Assembly: GCA_019309485.1 (NCBI GenBank) | Contig: JAFDGC010000027.1 | Coordinates: 1 to 53,251 of the forward strand | Source: Deltaproteobacteria bacterium | GTDB taxonomy: Bacteria > Desulfobacterota > Desulfobacteria > Desulfobacterales > UBA2156 | Length of the DNA stretch: 53,251 nt | Direction: 5' to 3' | Shown here: in pieces, positions 32,174 to 40,440 of the stretch | How the letters are laid out: each line of letters starts with the position of its first letter | Position numbering within the stretch: the first letter of the stretch is position 1 | Notes under the pieces: generated by a model | What the model was told of the DNA's origin: nothing | The model's input: the letters and a program-made list of their open reading frames with translations, nothing else | Databases searched by the model: none | Position numbers and translations under genes: made by a program

Positions 32174-32583
32174 CCCGCCCTTTTCACCCAGTCTCCGGAG
32201 CAAGGTTTTCGCCTGAACCGCAACAGTGAGCGGAATCCCGGTCTGGATCTATTACGCCGGGGTGCCCGTGCTTTCTGTTTTCGTTTTCATGGGAATCTAC
32301 AGGTCCGCCCCCGTCCGGTCGGCCAATCTGAACCAAAACGGGGATCCGTTCTTGCTGATTCTTTCCCTCTTTCCGACCCTCTCCCTCTTCCTGCCGAAAA
32401 TCGCAGGGCTTTACTCCCCCGGCACGTAAGCGAAATTGCTGTTGCGCTTATTTTCGATTGCGATGGGGATCCCGATACCGATGGAAAGACGGGATTCAAG
32501 GCTTCCCACTTCGTTCTTCCACAGGTCTTGATTTCCTTCAAACAGCAGAAAAACCGCGGCTTCCGAGACGGATCAGGCGAAGA
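32174..32583. other. intergenic region between convergent liv and dpp operons
   Basis: About 410 bases. A repeat-like word GAACCGCAACAGTGAGCG lies at 32215-32232. A minus-strand frame from about 32577 to a stop at 32411-32413 reads like a protein C-terminus (see findings) but has no start. No terminator with a clear T-run was found, and a 67-codon plus-strand frame at 32226-32429 lacks support. Confidence 0.5.
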
Positions 32584-34707
32584 TCAGGCGACTTCCTGGT
32601 GGACCACGGGATCCAGCCGTTTCAGTTCTTCGATGGGGATGTGGCACAGGATCCGATGGCGCCCGGATTCCCGCCAGGAAGGCACTTCGGTTTCGCATAT
32701 GTCGCCGCCGTCCGGAAGCATTTCTTTCCGCCGGGGACAACGGGTATGGAAGCGGCACCCGGAAGGCGGATCCAGGGCGGAAGGAACATTCCCGCTCAAG
32801 CGGATTTCTTTTTGCTCGGCATCCGGGTCGGGTATGGGAACCGCGGACAACAAGGCCTCGGTATACGGATGATAGGGCGGGGAGTAAATGGCTTCGGCAG
32901 GTCCGATTTCCACCACCTGCCCCAAATACATGACGGCGATATCATCGGAAAAGTACCGGACCACGGAAAGATCATGGGCGATGAAAATCATGGAAGCGCC
33001 GAAGCCTTTCTGGATTTCCAGCAAAAGGTTGATCACCGCGGCCTGGACGGAGACATCCAGGGCCGATACGGGTTCATCGCAGATAATGAGATCCGGGCGG
33101 CTGGCCAATGCCCGGGCGATCCCCACCCGTTGCTTTTCCCCGCCGCTCAACTGCCGGGGAAGTCGATCGTAATAGACGGAGCCCAATCGCACGGCTTTCA
33201 ACAACCGCAGGACCTCGTCTTTCACCTGATGTTTCGGTACGGTTTTGAACTTTTTGATGGGCCGGGCGATCTGTTTCCCGATGGGATAGGACGGATTGAG
33301 CGTGGAATCCGGATTCTGGAAGACCATCTGCATTTCCTGGATAAGCTTCCGGTCCCGTTCACGCACCGGCTGGGTCACGTCAAATCCCATGAATTCGATG
33401 TCGCCGCCGGTGATTTCCTCCAGGCCGATGATCCCTTTCACCAGGCTCGATTTCCCGCACCCGGACTCCCCCACGACTCCCAGGGTGCGTCCCTTGGCCA
33501 GGCGCACGCTGATATCGTCCACGGCCTTGACGTACCGCTTTTTCCCCAGTCCCAGCATGCTCACCAGCGAATTGGATTCCTGAGGATAGTAAATCTTGAG
33601 TCCGTCCAGCTGCAGCAGGTCCGCGTCTTCCTTTTTCGGCTCGGAAGCAGCCGGCTTGGGCCGGACGGTTCCGCGCCGGACGCGATGGGTCCTGGGCTGG
33701 GTGTCAATCTCTTTGGCATAGATGCAGCGCGCCAGGTGTCCCGTGTCGATCTCCATCATGGCCGGCAACGCTTTTGTACATTCCTCGGTGGCGTAATCGC
33801 AGCGGGGGGCAAAAATACAAGCGTTATCGGGGCGTGCCGCCGGCGAAGGGACCCGCCCGCGGATGGGGTACAGCACGGAGTCGAGCTTGCTTTCACCGAG
33901 TCGGGGCACACACGCCAGAAGTCCCATGGTGTAAGGATGCCGCGGATTTTGAAAAATGTCGTGGATGGGACCCCGTTCCACCAACTCCCCCGCGTACATA
34001 ACACACAAATAGTCGCTGACCCGGGCCACCACGCCCAGGTTGTGGGTGATGAAAATGTTGGCCGTTTGAAAGTCTTGCTTGAGTTCTTCCAGAAGATCCA
34101 GAACGGCCGCTTCCACGGTGACGTCCAGGGCCGTGGTGGGTTCGTCCATGATGAGCAGGGCGGGATTGTTCAGCATGGCCATGGCGATGACCACCCGTTG
34201 CTGCTGTCCGCCCGAGATCTGATGCATGAAACGCTGCATGACGTCTTCCGGATCGGGCATATAGACACGCTTGAGCATGGCCACGGAGCGCTCCCACGCT
34301 TCCTCTTGGGAGATATCCTGATGGCACGTCAACACTTCCTTCAACTGTTCTCCCAACCGCATGGCCGGATTCAACGCCTGCATGGGATCCTGGTAGACCA
34401 TGGAAATCCGGTCTCCGCGCAATCGCTTGAGCTCGGCATCCGATCGATCCACGAGGTCATTTCCTTGAAACACCACCTGCCCGTTGAGGATTTTGCCGTT
34501 GGTTCCCAGGAATTGGACGATACCGAAGGCGATGGTGCTCTTTCCGCACCCCGATTCTCCCACCAGACCCACGGTTTCCCCTCGCCGCACGCGAAAGGAT
34601 ACGTCCCGTACCGCGTGGACGTCCCCTTTCCGGGTTTCGTAGGCGATGGTCAGGCCGTTGACATCCAGGACCACGCCGCCGGTTTTTTCTTCCGCTGTCT
34701 GGTTCAT
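32584..34707 (-). CDS. peptide/nickel-type ABC transporter ATP-binding protein, DppD-DppF fusion
   Basis: The 707-residue protein has two complete ABC ATPase units in tandem. Unit 1 (about 10-330): GESGCGKST, SGGQQQRVVIAMAM, LLIMDEPTTALD, then an oligopeptide-transporter C-terminal extension with a Cys cluster (CIFAPRCDYATEEC). Unit 2 (about 370-700): GESGCGKSS, LSGGEKQRVGIARAL, LIICDEPVSALD, and CRFHTRCP. The paired cysteine motifs match the Fe-S-like C-terminal region of DppD/DppF ATPases. It energises import of peptides, nickel chelates or similar solutes. It overlaps the upstream permease by four bases. Confidence 0.93.
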   Translation of the reverse strand: MNQTAEEKTGGVVLDVNGLTIAYETRKGDVHAVRDVSFRVRRGETVGLVGESGCGKSTIAFGIVQFLGTNGKILNGQVVFQGNDLVDRSDAELKRLRGDRISMVYQDPMQALNPAMRLGEQLKEVLTCHQDISQEEAWERSVAMLKRVYMPDPEDVMQRFMHQISGGQQQRVVIAMAMLNNPALLIMDEPTTALDVTVEAAVLDLLEELKQDFQTANIFITHNLGVVARVSDYLCVMYAGELVERGPIHDIFQNPRHPYTMGLLACVPRLGESKLDSVLYPIRGRVPSPAARPDNACIFAPRCDYATEECTKALPAMMEIDTGHLARCIYAKEIDTQPRTHRVRRGTVRPKPAASEPKKEDADLLQLDGLKIYYPQESNSLVSMLGLGKKRYVKAVDDISVRLAKGRTLGVVGESGCGKSSLVKGIIGLEEITGGDIEFMGFDVTQPVRERDRKLIQEMQMVFQNPDSTLNPSYPIGKQIARPIKKFKTVPKHQVKDEVLRLLKAVRLGSVYYDRLPRQLSGGEKQRVGIARALASRPDLIICDEPVSALDVSVQAAVINLLLEIQKGFGASMIFIAHDLSVVRYFSDDIAVMYLGQVVEIGPAEAIYSPPYHPYTEALLSAVPIPDPDAEQKEIRLSGNVPSALDPPSGCRFHTRCPRRKEMLPDGGDICETEVPSWRESGRHRILCHIPIEELKRLDPVVHQEVA

Positions 34708-35660
34708 TGATATCGCATGCTTTCTTCCCGGAGGCCGTCCGCCAAAAGATTCAGGCCCACAACGAGGGAAGCAATGGCCAGAGACGGCCACAGGGCCGCC
34801 CAGGGACTCCCCTGCAGGATAAATTCCCTTCCTTTGGCCACCATACTCCCCCAGTCCGGGGAGGGGGGCGGCATTCCAAGCCCTAAAAAGCCCAGGGTTC
34901 CCATGGCAAAAATCGCGTATCCCACGCGCAGCATGGCATCCACGATGATTGGACCCCGCGCGTTGGGCAGGATTTCGATGAACATAATGTACCAGGGGCT
35001 CTCCCCCCGGGTCTCGGCGGCCCGGATGTATTCCCGGGTGCGGATATCCAGGGTCAGGCTGCGCACCAGCCGCGCGATCCCCGGTGTTCCCACGATGGTG
35101 ATGGCGATGACCACGTTCACGGCGGAAGCCCCCAGGGCCGTCATGATGATTAAAAACAGCAGAATAACGGGAATGGCCATCATGGCATCCAGCAAGCGCA
35201 TGGTGATTTCATCGAGCCAGCCGCCGTAGTACCCGCTGATCAGGCCCAACGTGGTGCCCACCGTCAGGGCCACGAAGACGCCCCAGATGGCTGTACCACC
35301 GGGAATCCATAAATTTTGGGAAACGGGAAGAATCACCAGGACGACCCGGGCCCCGTAAATCAGACGGGACCACAAATCGCGTCCCAATTCGTCCGTCCCC
35401 AGGATATGTTCTTCCGACGGTCCCTCGTTGGGGTGTTTCCAATCCTGTTCCAGGGGCGAAAAGGGCGTCAGCAAAGGCGCAAAAATCGCCACCCCCACCC
35501 AGAACAAAACGATCACCAGGCCTGCAACGGCGATCTTGGAGGCAAATAAAACGGACAAGCCCTCCCAAAGCCGTCTCAACCGGACGAAACGGATGACATC
35601 CGTGTCCGGGACGATGATTTCCGGCGAATCGGCGGGAATGCTGGAATCGGGTTGGGTCAT
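34704..35660 (-). CDS. peptide/nickel-type ABC permease DppC/OppC-like
   Basis: The 318-residue permease has the OppC N-terminal helix and DELGRDLWSRLIYGARV, the invariant segment of this family. The coupling helix region EYIRAAETRGESPWYIMF and the C-terminal GMPPPSPDWGSMV follow. About six transmembrane helices are expected. It pairs with the DppB-like permease 97 bases upstream. Confidence 0.94.
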   Translation of the reverse strand: MTQPDSSIPADSPEIIVPDTDVIRFVRLRRLWEGLSVLFASKIAVAGLVIVLFWVGVAIFAPLLTPFSPLEQDWKHPNEGPSEEHILGTDELGRDLWSRLIYGARVVLVILPVSQNLWIPGGTAIWGVFVALTVGTTLGLISGYYGGWLDEITMRLLDAMMAIPVILLFLIIMTALGASAVNVVIAITIVGTPGIARLVRSLTLDIRTREYIRAAETRGESPWYIMFIEILPNARGPIIVDAMLRVGYAIFAMGTLGFLGLGMPPPSPDWGSMVAKGREFILQGSPWAALWPSLAIASLVVGLNLLADGLREESMRYQ

Positions 35661-35699
35661 CGGATTACGTTTTTCAATTTAGCGGCAGTCCTTGCCAAT

Positions 35700-35760
35700 T
35701 TAAGATCGCTCCCCTTGCCCCCGCCTTCAAAGGCGGGGCTTGCGGTAAACATTCCGGTCA
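35700..35760. repeat. right-arm copy of the paired-hairpin repeat
   Basis: TTAAGATCGCTCCCCTTGCC, then CCCGCCTTCAAAGGCGGG and GCTTGCGGTAAACATTCCGG. It closely matches the right arm of copy B including the flanks. It sits between dppB-like and dppC-like genes of one operon and touches the dppB stop codon. Confidence 0.65.
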
Positions 35761-37056
35761 GCCGTACCGAATCCGGGGATTCAAAAAGGTGTAAACGATG
35801 TCGGCGATCAACTGGGTCCCCACGGCCACCATGACCAGGATCATGGCTCCCGCCTCCAATGCATTGATATCCTTATACAAGGCCGAGTCGAGCAGGTACT
35901 TCCCCAGTCCCGGATACCCGAAGACCACTTCCACGATGACGATCCCGCCCATCAACCAGTTCACATGGAGCATGATCACGGTGATGGGCGCCATGAGGGC
36001 GTTCCGCACCGCGTGCGTGGCGACGATGCGACGGTACGGCAACCCTTTCAAGTAGGCTGTCCGGATGTACGGAGAGCGCATGACTTCCACCATGCTGGCG
36101 CGGGTGATGCGAAGGACGTATCCGAGTTCGATGAGGGTCAGGGTCAACACGGGAAGGATGAGCATGTCGGGGCGTTCCCAGGGGGCCTGTTCGCCGAATA
36201 CCGTGGCGCCGGGGACCCATTGCAGCCATACCGCCATGATCAAAATTAAAAAAATACCGGTGGCAAACTCGGGGATGACGGAAAACATCATTCCCCCGAC
36301 GGAAAAAATCCGATCCCGAAGACTCCCTTCTTTGAGTCCCGCCATCAAACCCAGAAGCAAGGCCAGAGGCATGACGATCACAAAAGCGGTGCCGGCCAGG
36401 ACCAAAGAATTCCTAAGGCGGATGAAAAGGCTTTTAGCCACCGGCCTTCCGGTCCTCAGGGAAATCCCGGGATCCCCCCGGATGAAGCCCTTTTTGAGGG
36501 GGATATACTCTACCGGCCCTCCCGACGTTTCTTTCCAGCCAGAACCCATGATAAAGGTCCAGACCTTTCGATCCTTTCCTTTTTCCCACTTGACCACGTG
36601 GTTGTCGGTGTCCACACCCCGAAAGACGGAAACGCCTTGGGGATCGGTTTTCCAGCGGTCATTGTCCACTGCCCTGGAGAAGGTTCCGTCGGGCTTCCGC
36701 GAGATCGCCATCAAGTCATCGCCGATGAGCTTCCATCGTACCAGGGTTCCGTCCTTTTTTACCGCCCACCATTCCACGAACCCTTTCTCCGTGACGATCC
36801 GCTTCAAGGGTATCCCGATTTGTTTTTGCGCCTGCCAGTCGGATCCCGTCAGCCACCACACGTACCGAAGCCACACCGGTTTATCGAGGCCCAGTTGCGC
36901 CAGAAAAGAGGCTTCCTGTTCCGGCGTCACAAAGGCCCCCAGGATGTTTCGGGCCACGTTCCCCGGCGAGGCTTCCGTGATCATAAAGACGGCCATGCTG
37001 ACAAGGAGCATGGTCAGCAACAGGAGTATGCACCGCCGGGCAATGAATTTCGCCAT
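35758..37056 (-). CDS. peptide/nickel-type ABC permease DppB/OppB-like with a large insertion
   Basis: The protein is 432 residues against about 310-340 for the family. The N-terminal helix and SPGNVARNILGAFVTPEQ (family SPGDP-type motif region) are followed by WLRYVWWL. About 130 extra residues (roughly 80-215, beginning SDWQAQKQIG) fall before helix 2. The insert is rich in Trp, Gly and charged residues (WWAVKKDGTLVRWKL, VVKWEKGKDRKVWTF) and should face the periplasm. The core then resumes: LALLLGLMAGL, PEFATGIFLIL, coupling helix RTAYLKGLPYRRIVATH, and a VEVVFGYPGLG end. The insert may interact with the binding protein or a special ligand. Confidence 0.9.
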   Translation of the reverse strand: MAKFIARRCILLLLTMLLVSMAVFMITEASPGNVARNILGAFVTPEQEASFLAQLGLDKPVWLRYVWWLTGSDWQAQKQIGIPLKRIVTEKGFVEWWAVKKDGTLVRWKLIGDDLMAISRKPDGTFSRAVDNDRWKTDPQGVSVFRGVDTDNHVVKWEKGKDRKVWTFIMGSGWKETSGGPVEYIPLKKGFIRGDPGISLRTGRPVAKSLFIRLRNSLVLAGTAFVIVMPLALLLGLMAGLKEGSLRDRIFSVGGMMFSVIPEFATGIFLILIMAVWLQWVPGATVFGEQAPWERPDMLILPVLTLTLIELGYVLRITRASMVEVMRSPYIRTAYLKGLPYRRIVATHAVRNALMAPITVIMLHVNWLMGGIVIVEVVFGYPGLGKYLLDSALYKDINALEAGAMILVMVAVGTQLIADIVYTFLNPRIRYG

Positions 37057-37114
37057 ATGGGGTTACCCGTGTAAAGCGGGCCGGCAGAAAAACCGGCCCG
37101 CCGCATCTTTTCGC

Positions 37115-38767
37115 TTAAACGTCGAGCCAGGCTTCGTTGAAAAGAAAAATCAGGTTCGGATGGGCTTCCACGTTTTTCAATTTCTTGCTGGGGCACATCC
37201 ACGTGTTCATCCAGTAGGCAATGCCGATGGATCCCCGCGTCACCTGGATGTCTTCGAGCTTGCAGAAGATCTGGCGTCGCTTTTCCACATCCAGGGTGCC
37301 GCTGGCCTGATCCAGAAGCGCGCTGAATTCCTTGTCCACCCAGCGGGTTTCGTTCCAGGGGACGGGATTCCCCTTGTCGTCGGCCACGTATGCCAGATTG
37401 GGCACCATGGTCCCCAGGGGCCGGTGCGTCCATGGGGTGACGCCCAGATCCACTTCCGTCCACTTTTCCCAGTACTGGCTGGTGGGCATGGTCTGGATGT
37501 TCACCCGAATGCCGGCGGGCAGGGCGTCCTGCTTGAGCACTTCGGCATACCGGACGATGTCCGTCCATTCGGAGCCCACGGCAATATTGACGTCGATCCC
37601 GTTGGGATAACCCGCCTTGGCCAAAAGTGCCTTTGCCTTATCGGGCTGATAGGCCGGTATCGGCTTTTCGCAATATTCGGGATGCTTCGGATAGACATGG
37701 AAGTCCTGCCCCTGCAGGCCCTCTCCCTGGTAGGCCAGGGCCAGGATTTTCTCCCGGTTCTGGCACAGCTTCAGGGCCATGCGCACCCGGTTGTCCGTCC
37801 AGGGTTTCATATCCACCCGCATCCGCAAAACCCGCGTGGTGGCGGTGGCCACGGGCAGCACGCTGATGTTCGCGTCCCCTTTCACCGCCTTCATGATCTG
37901 AGGACCGGGGTTGTCCGAAGCGTCGATGAGGTGGATTTCACCCGATTTCAGAGCCGCAATCTGGGGCGCCAGTTCGCTTCCCATGTCAATGAATCGAATT
38001 TCATCCATGTACGGCAGGGGTTTGCCGTCGGCAGCCTTCTGCCAGTAGTCGCTGCGACGCTTGACGATACAGATCTCCCCTTCTTTGTAGGTGTCCAGTA
38101 CGTAAGGGCCGGTGCCGTGGGGAGCCTTTTTCATATCCCCTTCAAAAGTCCGGTGGTTGAGCACTTGCGCCGTGTACTGGAAGAAATGTTCGGGGACGGC
38201 GATTTCAGGCCGTTCCAGATGGAGTTTGAACTGATAATCGTTGACTTTCTCGATGCCGCTGGGCTTCAGATAAGAACCCACGAGCCCCAGCAGGGAGGAT
38301 TTCACTTCCTGATCCAGCCACTGGTTGATGGTAAAAATACAGTCATCGGCGGTAAACGAATCGCCGTTGTTGAACTTGACCCCCTTGCGGACGTTGAAGG
38401 TCCAGGTCTTGAGGTCCTCGCTTGCGGACCAGCTTTCGCACAGGTACGGAACGGTGACGTTGTCAGGGCCCGTAAGAGTCATGTATTCGAAAACCATGCG
38501 CATGGAGTTGGAAGGCATCAGCCAGGAATACCGGGCCGGGTGATCGATCTTTTGGATCGACTGGGAAATCTTGAGAACACCGCCTCGCTTGGGGCCCGCG
38601 GCCGCAAGCTTCTTGGGCCATGAAATGCCAATCATTTGGCTCGCCGCAGCAGCCGATACCCCCAGAAGTGTGGCGTATCGGATAAATTCACGCCGGGTCA
38701 GCTTCCCGGCGTTCACGGCCGCCTTTAGATCAGGAATCGCCGGATGCAGCTTTTCATTTTTGCTCAT
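37115..38767 (-). CDS. extracellular solute-binding protein family 5 (DppA/OppA/NikA-like), Tat-exported
   Basis: The 550-residue protein has a twin-arginine signal near residues 24-40 (TRREFIRYATLLGVSAAAAS). The SBP5 fold follows: SENW-like LCESWSASEDLKTWTFNVRKG (read CESWSASEDLKTWTFNVRKG), VKFNNGDSFTADDCIFT, APHGTGPYVL, and the C-terminal WTHRPLGTMVPNL region. It captures peptides, Ni-complexes or other organic solutes for the DppBC-D/F importer encoded downstream. Tat export suggests folding in the cytoplasm before translocation. The start at 38767 has AAAGGAG upstream and preserves the Tat motif. Confidence 0.93.
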   Translation of the reverse strand: MSKNEKLHPAIPDLKAAVNAGKLTRREFIRYATLLGVSAAAASQMIGISWPKKLAAAGPKRGGVLKISQSIQKIDHPARYSWLMPSNSMRMVFEYMTLTGPDNVTVPYLCESWSASEDLKTWTFNVRKGVKFNNGDSFTADDCIFTINQWLDQEVKSSLLGLVGSYLKPSGIEKVNDYQFKLHLERPEIAVPEHFFQYTAQVLNHRTFEGDMKKAPHGTGPYVLDTYKEGEICIVKRRSDYWQKAADGKPLPYMDEIRFIDMGSELAPQIAALKSGEIHLIDASDNPGPQIMKAVKGDANISVLPVATATTRVLRMRVDMKPWTDNRVRMALKLCQNREKILALAYQGEGLQGQDFHVYPKHPEYCEKPIPAYQPDKAKALLAKAGYPNGIDVNIAVGSEWTDIVRYAEVLKQDALPAGIRVNIQTMPTSQYWEKWTEVDLGVTPWTHRPLGTMVPNLAYVADDKGNPVPWNETRWVDKEFSALLDQASGTLDVEKRRQIFCKLEDIQVTRGSIGIAYWMNTWMCPSKKLKNVEAHPNLIFLFNEAWLDV

Positions 38768-38929
38768 GTTTTTCTCCTTTCGTTGAATCGAACGGAACAA
38801 GGGGTTCCCCCCGGGCCACAGCTAATCTTTGTTTGTCCGATGGAAAACGCGTTTCGCGTCCTCCCCTTTCACGGTACCCTTCCCTTTGCTTTGAAATATT
38901 AATAAATTGATCTTTCAGGTATGAATGGA

Positions 38930-38958
38930 TTTTTATAAAATCAAAGACAAAATGTCAA
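38930..38958 (-). promoter_or_regulatory. promoter for the dpp-like operon
   Basis: On the minus strand, TTGACA (plus-strand 38953-38958), a 17-base spacer and TAAAAA (plus-strand 38930-38935). The leader before the binding-protein ATG would be about 155 bases. Confidence 0.5.
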
Positions 38959-38999
38959 TAAAAGATCCCAGTGTTGCCGGGACATGCGCAAATAGCGCC

Positions 39000-39029
39000 T
39001 TGACAGCACCCGTGTAACGGGTGCATACG
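39000..39029 (+). promoter_or_regulatory. sugar-kinase promoter with a palindromic spacer (operator-like)
   Basis: TTGACA at 39000-39005 and a weak CATACG at 39024-39029 flank GCACCCG-TGTAA-CGGGTGC (39006-39024). This 7-bp inverted repeat fills the spacer, where a repressor would block polymerase. Confidence 0.4.
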
Positions 39030-39039
39030 CATTGGAACG

Positions 39040-39114
39040 CCCCGCTGCCCGCAGGCGGGATTTTTGCTTCGCTCCAACAGGCAGCGGGGAAGGCCTTCGC
39101 TGTTGCGGTTCAAA
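39040..39114. repeat. second palindromic repeat family, copy before the sugar kinase
   Basis: CCCCGCTGCC and GGCAGCGGGG form an outer stem around an inner CCCGC/GCGGG hairpin followed by TTTTT. The 3' side continues CTTCGCTGTTGCGGTTC, shared with 3534-3553 and 32215-32232. As the inner hairpin has a T-run, it may also terminate upstream transcription. Confidence 0.55.
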
Positions 39115-39162
39115 AAAAACCGAGGCCGATGAGAGAATCCTTTTTTGGGGAGGTAAATTGTG

Positions 39163-40086
39163 ATGCATCGACCCGACGTCCTTGTGGTGGGACGCAGTTG
39201 TGTGGATCATATCGCGGTGGTGGAAACCTTTCCGGAAGAAGACACCAAGGCACCCCTTGAATTCAGGATAGCCGAAGGGGGAGGACAAGGCGGAACGGCC
39301 TCTTCCTGCATCGCCAGGCTCGGGGGGCGGGTACTTTATGCGGGGCGTCTCGGCGACGACGCCGAGGGCGCGTTTTGCCTTCAGCGGTTGAAGGCCTTCG
39401 GCGTGGATACGGCCTTTATTCGGAGGGTGGAAGGAGGGACAACCCCGGTGGCCTACATCTTCGTGACACAATCGACGGGCAAACGAACCATCATCTACGA
39501 GCGAAGCGCCCTCCCCCGCTTTCAATTCGAAGATCTTCTACCGGCCTTATCCCGCAATCCAAAAGTACTCCTGCTGGATCCGGAAACCACTTATCTGGCA
39601 GGTGCCCTGAAACCGCTCGGCGGGGCCGGCATCCGAATCGTTTACGATTGCGAACGCTGGCGGGAGGGTATGGATGCCATGATGGCCACCGCCGATTTTT
39701 TTATTCCCTCGTCTTCTTTTTTGGATGCACCCCCCTTTGGACTCGGCGGCCTGGGGTTTCGAGAGAAAATGATCCGCCTTGACGCCCGCATCAAAGGCGT
39801 ACTGATCGTGACCCGGGGGGGCCAAGGGGCCTATTACCTGTGGAAGGATCAATTGTACCATGTCCCGGCACCGGAGGTTCCCGTGAAAGACACGACAGGC
39901 GCGGGGGATAATTTCCACGCCGCCTTCTCCCTGGCCGCGGCCAGGGGATGGAACCTCCATGAAGCGGTACGCTTTTCAGTGGCCGTGGCTTCCCTTTCGT
40001 GCCGGGATTACGGCGGTCGAAACGGGATCCCCGAAGAAAAAGAAGCCCTCGAAACGACGAAGCGCCTGAAAACCAAGCGGCTCTAG
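39163..40086 (+). CDS. PfkB/ribokinase family carbohydrate kinase
   Basis: The protein is 307 residues. The N-terminal VVGRSCVDHIAVVE and GGQGGTASSCIARLGG (glycine-rich sugar-binding motif 1) are followed by a C-terminal DTTGAGDNFHAAFSLA, the PfkB signature 2 with catalytic Asp and anion hole. It phosphorylates a sugar or nucleoside with ATP in the cytosol; the substrate cannot be predicted, but the sequence resembles ketohexokinase/ribokinase-type members. The start is ATG 39163 or the GTG directly before it at 39160; GGGGAGG at 39146-39152 serves both. It is monocistronic and convergent with the HIT gene. Confidence 0.9.
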   Translation: MHRPDVLVVGRSCVDHIAVVETFPEEDTKAPLEFRIAEGGGQGGTASSCIARLGGRVLYAGRLGDDAEGAFCLQRLKAFGVDTAFIRRVEGGTTPVAYIFVTQSTGKRTIIYERSALPRFQFEDLLPALSRNPKVLLLDPETTYLAGALKPLGGAGIRIVYDCERWREGMDAMMATADFFIPSSSFLDAPPFGLGGLGFREKMIRLDARIKGVLIVTRGGQGAYYLWKDQLYHVPAPEVPVKDTTGAGDNFHAAFSLAAARGWNLHEAVRFSVAVASLSCRDYGGRNGIPEEKEALETTKRLKTKRL

Positions 40087-40095
40087 AGATCTTTC

Positions 40096-40428
40096 TTAGC
40101 GATTCCACCCCCCGATGAGGTGAAGATGGAGATGGAAGATCACCTGCCCCCCGCCCCTTTCCACATTAAACAAGAGTTTGTATCCCGATTCATGAATCCC
40201 GGAACGCCGGGCCATTTCCCTGGCGGTCATGATGCAATCGACAAGGATTTCCCGGTCCTCTTCGTCGACGTCGTTGATACTGCGGATGTGTTTCTTGGGG
40301 ACAATGAGCAAATGCACCGGTGCGTGAGGATGGATATCTTTGAACACCACCAGGGCATCGGTTTCATGTAAAAATTCCGTATCCGTCCTTCCGGAAGCGA
40401 TTTTACAGAACAAACATTCCGCATCCAT
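40096..40428 (-). CDS. HIT family (HinT-like) nucleotide hydrolase
   Basis: The 110-residue histidine-triad protein has an N-terminal CLFCKIASGR, a middle VLIVPKKHI-like LLIVPKKHIRSINDV, and the catalytic triad HLHLHLIGG at the C-terminus. HinT enzymes hydrolyse purine nucleoside phosphoramidates and acyl-adenylates. The start follows AAGGAGG closely, 12 bases after the aat stop, so it is probably the last gene of the clpS-clpA-aat unit. A paired Cys (CLFC) at the N-terminus occurs in several bacterial members. Confidence 0.93.
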   Translation of the reverse strand: MDAECLFCKIASGRTDTEFLHETDALVVFKDIHPHAPVHLLIVPKKHIRSINDVDEEDREILVDCIMTAREMARRSGIHESGYKLLFNVERGGGQVIFHLHLHLIGGWNR

Positions 40429-40440
40429 TCTTTTCCTCCT

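Larger units (their letters stand above)
38768..39159. other. divergent intergenic region between dpp operon and sugar kinase
   Basis: About 390 bases holding the minus-strand dpp promoter, a plus-strand TTGACA (39000-39005) with a palindrome in its spacer, and a palindromic repeat (39040-39114). No coding frame is convincing. Confidence 0.5.

Noticed and set aside
32226-32429. 67-residue plus-strand small membrane protein
   Set aside because: Weak ribosome-binding site, ordinary composition after residue 35, and the overlap with a better minus-strand frame make it unlikely.
32458-34710. 750-codon plus-strand open frame over the fused ATPase gene
   Set aside because: It lies entirely antisense to a gene with two complete sets of ABC motifs and has no recognisable domain of its own.
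36065-38623. 852-codon plus-strand open frame over the permease and binding-protein genes
   Set aside because: It spans two real genes on the other strand and the space between them, and has no motif or ribosome-binding site.
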